Assembly (NCBI GenBank): GCA_949451605.1
Contig: CASTSB010000001.1
Coordinates: forward strand, 62,001-126,000
Source of the DNA: an uncultured Bacilli bacterium
Lineage (GTDB): Bacteria > Bacillota_I > Bacilli_A > RF39 > UBA660
Direction of reading: 5' to 3'
DNA length: 64,000 bases
The notes beneath the pieces are model-generated. The model saw only the letters and a program-made list of their open reading frames with translations. It searched no databases and was not told the origin of the DNA. A program made the position numbers and the translations under genes. Positions 60,433-64,000 of the stretch are shown in pieces. Position 1 is the first letter of the stretch. Every line of letters starts with the position of its first letter.

Positions 60433-60509
60433 GACCTGTTGGTGAAGTGGTTTAACACGCTACCCTCTCAAGGTAGTATTCGTGGGTTCGAAACCCATAC
60501 AGGTTACCA
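60433..60509 (+). tRNA. tRNA-Glu (anticodon CTC)
   Basis: The acceptor GACCTGT (60433-60439) pairs with ACAGGTT (60499-60505, with a G-U at the end), with discriminator A and encoded CCA. The anticodon stem CTACC/GGTAG closes loop CTCTCAA, giving CTC, which reads GAG. The T arm GTGGG-TTCGAAA-CCCAT is intact. Confidence 0.93.
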
Positions 60510-60518
60510 TAAAAATAT

Positions 60519-60553
60519 AAAGAAAACTATTTTGATGATAGTTTTCTTTTTTT
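60519..60553. terminator. Bidirectional terminator of tRNA-Glu and the ZIP gene
   Basis: AAAGAAAACTAT pairs perfectly with ATAGTTTTCTTT over a 7-nt loop, with T-rich flanks in both directions. Confidence 0.9.
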
Positions 60554-61292
60554 AAAATATTAAATGATTTATGACCATTACAATAATACCTATAAAGAAA
60601 AATATTATGGTATCTTTTTTACTAAACTCATATGCTTCTTTATATAATTCATTTATGCCAATATTTATCATCATACCAGCAATTACGGCATAAAGTATTG
60701 CCAAAATATCATTTGTAATATACTTAGAAAGAAATAGATAACAGATAATGGCACCAAGAGGTTCTGCTAGTCCTGATACCAATGTATATACAAATGCCTT
60801 TGTTTTACTTTTAGTTGCATAATATATAGGAAGACTAATTGAAATTCCCTCTGGGATATTATGAAGGGCTATTGATATTGCTAGTACTAGACCTAGTTTA
60901 TTATCTGATGAGGCAGTTATAAAAGTGGCAATTCCTTCAGGAATATTATGTAACATTATAACTAATGCAGTAATTAAGCCTAAATTATATAGTCTTTCAT
61001 TAGTTATAGAGTCAACTTTTTTGTCAATTATATTAGAAGAAATGGCTCCGATAAAAATACCGATAAAAATTAAAATTAATGCTATTAAAAAACTATTAGA
61101 TTTTAACAATAAGTCTAAAGCACCTGGTAGTAAATCTATTACAGAAATCGTTATCATAACCCCACTCGCAAAGCCTAATGCTTTACCAATAATTTTTTCT
61201 CTACTTGCTTTTATAAAGATAAATAAAAAACCAATTAGAGTTGAAAGCCCTGCTAGTGTTGTTATTAAAAAAGAAAAGTCTCTACTATTCAT
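60552..61292 (-). CDS. ZIP-family metal transporter (ZupT-like)
   Basis: The 246-residue protein has eight hydrophobic helices and two copies of the metal-binding HNIPEG motif (in LHNIPEGIATF and LHNIPEGISIS), as in ZupT-type zinc/divalent-metal importers. The length is typical. It is read leftwards towards tRNA-Glu. Metal specificity (zinc, iron or manganese) cannot be told. Confidence 0.92.
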   Translation of the reverse strand: MNSRDFSFLITTLAGLSTLIGFLFIFIKASREKIIGKALGFASGVMITISVIDLLPGALDLLLKSNSFLIALILIFIGIFIGAISSNIIDKKVDSITNERLYNLGLITALVIMLHNIPEGIATFITASSDNKLGLVLAISIALHNIPEGISISLPIYYATKSKTKAFVYTLVSGLAEPLGAIICYLFLSKYITNDILAILYAVIAGMMINIGINELYKEAYEFSKKDTIIFFFIGIIVMVINHLIF

Positions 61293-61338
61293 ATTTGTTC
61301 ACCAATATAAATGTATGATAAAGACCTAAATAATATAA

Positions 61339-61367
61339 ATAAAAAGAGATAAACTTAATTATCTCTT
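61339..61367 (-). terminator. Terminator of the 97-residue membrane gene
   Basis: AGAGATAA/TTATCTCT hairpin (61345-61366); on the minus strand a T-run follows. Confidence 0.75.
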
Positions 61368-61659
61368 ATCTAGTAATGTGCTTATCAATTCTATAAATTA
61401 TATAAACTATAATAATGCTTATTAATAAAACCAATGCTCCTTCAATTAAATAGGTACTAAATAAAATATCATAATTAAAAGTATCTACACAGTTTGTACA
61501 GAAATATTTATTTTTTAAAATAGTAAATAGATCTATTCTTGCTATATAGTTAACTCCTGCTAATCCTCCACTAATATTAACTGGTATTAAAATTATCATT
61601 TTTAAAATGAATATAATTAATGGAATAATACTATAAATAATTCTTTTCTTCTTATACAT
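61366..61659 (-). CDS. Small two-helix membrane protein
   Basis: The 97-residue protein has an N-terminal helix (IIYSIIPLIIFILKMIILIPV), an exterior loop with KYFCTNCVDTFNYD containing two cysteines, and a C-terminal helix (ALVLLISIIIVYIIYRI). I recognise no family. It is encoded 12 bases after the next gene upstream (61672) and probably shares its transcript. Function unknown. Confidence 0.6.
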   Translation of the reverse strand: MYKKKRIIYSIIPLIIFILKMIILIPVNISGGLAGVNYIARIDLFTILKNKYFCTNCVDTFNYDILFSTYLIEGALVLLISIIIVYIIYRIDKHITR

Positions 61660-61671
61660 TATACTGCCCCT

Positions 61672-62064
61672 TTATTTATTATAAAAATAATTATATGATT
61701 CTAGATATTTAGTATTTTCCTTTATCCAAGGACAACCTATTACTTTTCTATTTATTTGGAATTTATATGTGGCATTTTTTGTTTTAATAGTCATTTTTCC
61801 AATTATTAAAACATGTTTAATCTTAAAGTCTTCTACTTCTTCCCAATGTATTATTGCATAATCATCTCTATGTAATGGGTAAAGTGTGATACCTTTTTCA
61901 TCAAAATAGAAAAAATAGCCTTGTGTTTCTTCAAAATTGATATTTGTCTTTTTTGGAGTTACAATTATTTGCTTTGGCATTGGGATATTAGTTCCATATA
62001 TTATATTACTTGTTTTAGTAATGTTTTGTTTTTCTAATAATTCTTCATATTCTTCATTTACCAT
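61672..62064 (-). CDS. Small protein of unknown function, possible PH-like fold
   Basis: The 130-residue soluble protein has a helical, acidic N-terminus and an alternating beta-strand core (YFFYFDEKGITLYPL, IIHWEEVEDFKIKHVLIIGKM, KNATYKFQI). This strand order is like small bacterial PH-domain or YcxB-like proteins, but no signature proves it. GAGAGT precedes the ATG. It lies between the histidine-kinase gene and the small membrane gene. Confidence 0.55.
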   Translation of the reverse strand: MVNEEYEELLEKQNITKTSNIIYGTNIPMPKQIIVTPKKTNINFEETQGYFFYFDEKGITLYPLHRDDYAIIHWEEVEDFKIKHVLIIGKMTIKTKNATYKFQINRKVIGCPWIKENTKYLESYNYFYNK

Positions 62065-62110
62065 TTTACACTCTCCTACCTTTAAATTATAACATTAAAT
62101 GTTTTAGTTT

Positions 62111-63331
62111 TTAAAGTAGGAAAAAATATTTTATTGTAAATGTTGTTCCTTTATCTGAAGAAGATACATCTATTATCCCATTATCTTCCTCTATAATAGT
62201 CTTGGCTAATGCAAGACCTATTCCTACACTATCTTCCTTAGCGTTTTTGCCTTTATAAAATCTTTTAAAAATATATGGTAAATCTTCTTTTGTTATTCCT
62301 TCTCCAAAATCTTTAATGGTTATTTCCAGATATGCTTTATTACTAGTATAACTAATTATTATTTTATTGTTTTTATTTGAGTGATCTAATGAATTCTTAA
62401 TAATATTTGTAAGAGCTTCAACTTGCCATTTTGAGTCGCATTTAAGTTTACAATCTTTGTTATTGCTTTCTACTTCTATTTCTATATTTCTCAAGTCTGC
62501 TAGTAAAGAAACATTATTTATAGCTTTATTTATGATTTTACTAATGCTTACTTCTTCTTTTATATATGTAATGGTATTAGAATCAAACTTTGATAATTTT
62601 AAAAGTGATTGAACTAAAAAGTTTATATTCATTATTTCTTTTTTTATATCATGAATAAATTCATTTTTAGTATTGATATCCATTTCATCATTATCAATTA
62701 AATTATCTAACATAACAAGAATTGAAGTTAGAGGAGTTTTTAATTGATGAGATATATCTTCTAGTGACTTTTTTAGATTTATTTTATCATGTAAAGAATT
62801 CTCAGCATTTTCCTTTAACATAACTGTAGTTTTATATATCTCATTTTTTAAAATAGAAAGTTCATCTTCAGATATTTCATCAATATGAAGTGAATAGTTT
62901 TTTCTATTAATTTCTTCTATATATTTGGTAATATTATTTAATTCTTTATCTTTATTATAGTTATATTTTAAAAATAAGCAGATTATAATAACTAAACTTA
63001 ATAATAAAAATATGAGGTTTGTTGCTAAGAAAAGTTTAAAATAATTATTATTTTCTAATATTATAGAATCTCTATTTAGTTCTATTCCATATTTTTTAAA
63101 AAACTCGATATCAGATTTATCTTCATTAAGAGCGTCAAGCAAATCTGTTTCCTTAATACTAGGATATTTTTCTTTTATAAGCGAAACCATATTAGAAATT
63201 TTACTATTAAAGTTTTTTGTATATGTCTTATATTCATAAATATTAAGAATGCAAAATGCACTTATGAAAATTAGTGACAGTAAAAAGGATTTTTTTAAAT
63301 ACTTTTTTAATTCTAGTTTATTTTTCATCAT
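62111..63331 (-). CDS. Sensor histidine kinase
   Basis: The 406-residue protein has a membrane helix near residues 16-31, an exterior sensor region of about 65 residues (to about 97), a second helix (FLATNLIFLLLSLVIIICLF) and a HisKA domain with the phospho-acceptor His195 in DISHQLKTPLTSI. The HATPase domain carries NIIKNSLDHS (N-box), DFGEGI and GIGLALAK (G-boxes). It overlaps the response-regulator gene by 14 nt. TTG/ATG/ATG codons are adjacent; I take the first ATG. The sensed signal is unknown. Confidence 0.9.
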   Translation of the reverse strand: MMKNKLELKKYLKKSFLLSLIFISAFCILNIYEYKTYTKNFNSKISNMVSLIKEKYPSIKETDLLDALNEDKSDIEFFKKYGIELNRDSIILENNNYFKLFLATNLIFLLLSLVIIICLFLKYNYNKDKELNNITKYIEEINRKNYSLHIDEISEDELSILKNEIYKTTVMLKENAENSLHDKINLKKSLEDISHQLKTPLTSILVMLDNLIDNDEMDINTKNEFIHDIKKEIMNINFLVQSLLKLSKFDSNTITYIKEEVSISKIINKAINNVSLLADLRNIEIEVESNNKDCKLKCDSKWQVEALTNIIKNSLDHSNKNNKIIISYTSNKAYLEITIKDFGEGITKEDLPYIFKRFYKGKNAKEDSVGIGLALAKTIIEEDNGIIDVSSSDKGTTFTIKYFFLL

Positions 63332-63977
63332 CAATTCTATACCCTATTCCTTTAATTGTTATGATTATATTAGACTGTAGTTTTTCTCTAATACGTTTAA
63401 AATATACTGTAATAGTATGATCATCTATATAATTACCAGTCCATTCCCATATTTTATCTAACATTGTGTTTCTTGTAACTACTTTATTTAGATTTATAAA
63501 TAGTAAATTAAGGAGTTTTAATTCAAGAAATGTTAAATCTAATTTTTGGTCATTTTTATAAACTATCATTTTATCCATATCAAATTTTATATCTTGTACT
63601 TTTATTATACTTTGTTTTTTTGAACGAAGTAAGATTCTATTGCATCTTGCGAGTAGTTCTTTTGTACTAAATGGTTTAGTTATATAATCTTCTCCACCTA
63701 AGTTTAGGCCTCTTACAACCATATCTTCATCATCATTAGCAGTAAGAAAGAGCGTAGGAATATTTTTATCTTTTATAGTTTCTTTATATAGGTCAAAACC
63801 ATTTCCATCTGGGAGTGTTATGTCTAGTAAAATTAAATCTATTTCATGATTATTATCAATATAATCTTGAGCATCATGAATAGTAGCTTGATATAAAAAA
63901 TTATAATTATTATTTTCAAACAAAAACTTTAACCCCTTAATAATCCCAGGATTATCTTCTATTAACAGTATGTTCAT
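63318..63977 (-). CDS. OmpR/PhoB-family response regulator
   Basis: The 219-residue protein has a receiver domain with phospho-acceptor Asp52 (LILLDITLPDGNG), LTAND and the PFSTKELLAR lysine region. The C-terminal winged-helix DNA-binding domain (LDLTFLELKLLNLLF ... IDDHTITVYFKRIREKL ... IKGIGYRID) is complete. GGGAGGA precedes its ATG on the minus strand. It pairs with the overlapping histidine kinase; targets are unknown. Confidence 0.95.
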   Translation of the reverse strand: MNILLIEDNPGIIKGLKFLFENNNYNFLYQATIHDAQDYIDNNHEIDLILLDITLPDGNGFDLYKETIKDKNIPTLFLTANDDEDMVVRGLNLGGEDYITKPFSTKELLARCNRILLRSKKQSIIKVQDIKFDMDKMIVYKNDQKLDLTFLELKLLNLLFINLNKVVTRNTMLDKIWEWTGNYIDDHTITVYFKRIREKLQSNIIITIKGIGYRIDDEK

Positions 63978-64000
63978 AATTCTCCTCCCTAAATACTTTT

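Noticed and set aside
1-64000. Mycoplasma-type genetic code (TGA as Trp), suggested by extreme AT content and DUF285 repeats
   Set aside because: Several well-recognised genes end in TGA in overlaps (15668, 36417, 39988), tryptophans use TGG, and murC/spo genes show a walled, spore-gene-bearing Bacillota.

Overview
The window is very AT-rich DNA from a low-GC Gram-positive bacterium. Genes are dense and carry strong GGAGG/GGTGA-type ribosome binding sites. The T-box leader, the SpoIIGA/SigE and SpoIVB genes, the BspA-type (DUF285) repeats and the capsule locus point to a Bacillota lineage of class Bacilli, probably a gut commensal of the RF39/Erysipelotrichia-like type (inference). TGA is used as a stop (for example at 15668, 36417 and 39988), so this is the standard bacterial code and not the Mycoplasma code.

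Layout. 0-10.5 kb: the end of an acyl-CoA synthetase, queH, a small zinc-ribbon gene, a LOG-family gene, murC, a large BspA-like surface protein interrupted at a run of ten G residues, tRNA-Gln, a multi-pass membrane protein and gltX. 10.6-24.3 kb: a 14-gene capsule/exopolysaccharide locus read rightwards from one clear promoter. It contains a chain-length modulator, BY-kinase, PHP phosphatase, initiating sugar transferase, glycosyltransferases, acyltransferases, a polymerase, a Stealth phosphotransferase, a flippase and one unknown gene. 24.4-30.6 kb: ugd, a VanZ-like gene, a class-D-like sortase unit, a secreted paralogue and a UDP-glucuronate-epimerase-like gene. Ugd and the epimerase could supply UDP-GlcA and UDP-GalA to the capsule. 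30.8-43.1 kb: housekeeping genes (mutS, nusB, xseAB, tdk, yigZ) surrounding a sporulation cluster (spoIVB, a small membrane gene, spoIIGA, sigE). 43.1-54.0 kb: an alanine T-box leader in front of two small kinases, alaS and holA, then rarA, a second secreted paralogue, pyrG, a Xer recombinase and deoB. 54.0-57.4 kb: a sparse accessory patch holding a plasmid Rep-protein remnant, a 46-bp direct repeat, a membrane gene and an HTH regulator, next to a SpoIIM-like gene. 57.4-64 kb: small and unknown genes, the third secreted paralogue, tRNA-Glu, a ZIP transporter and a two-component system.

Most notable are the poly-G tract that looks like a phase-variation switch in the surface protein; a three-member secreted paralogue family (28.9, 49.5 and 59.6 kb) whose N-terminal organisation resembles that of the switched protein; two tiny self-contained membrane-peptide genes (29 and 32 residues); terminator-like hairpins at the very 5' end of at least two transcripts, including pyrG; and the decayed plasmid replication gene. 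No CRISPR array, complete transposon, rRNA or prophage was seen.
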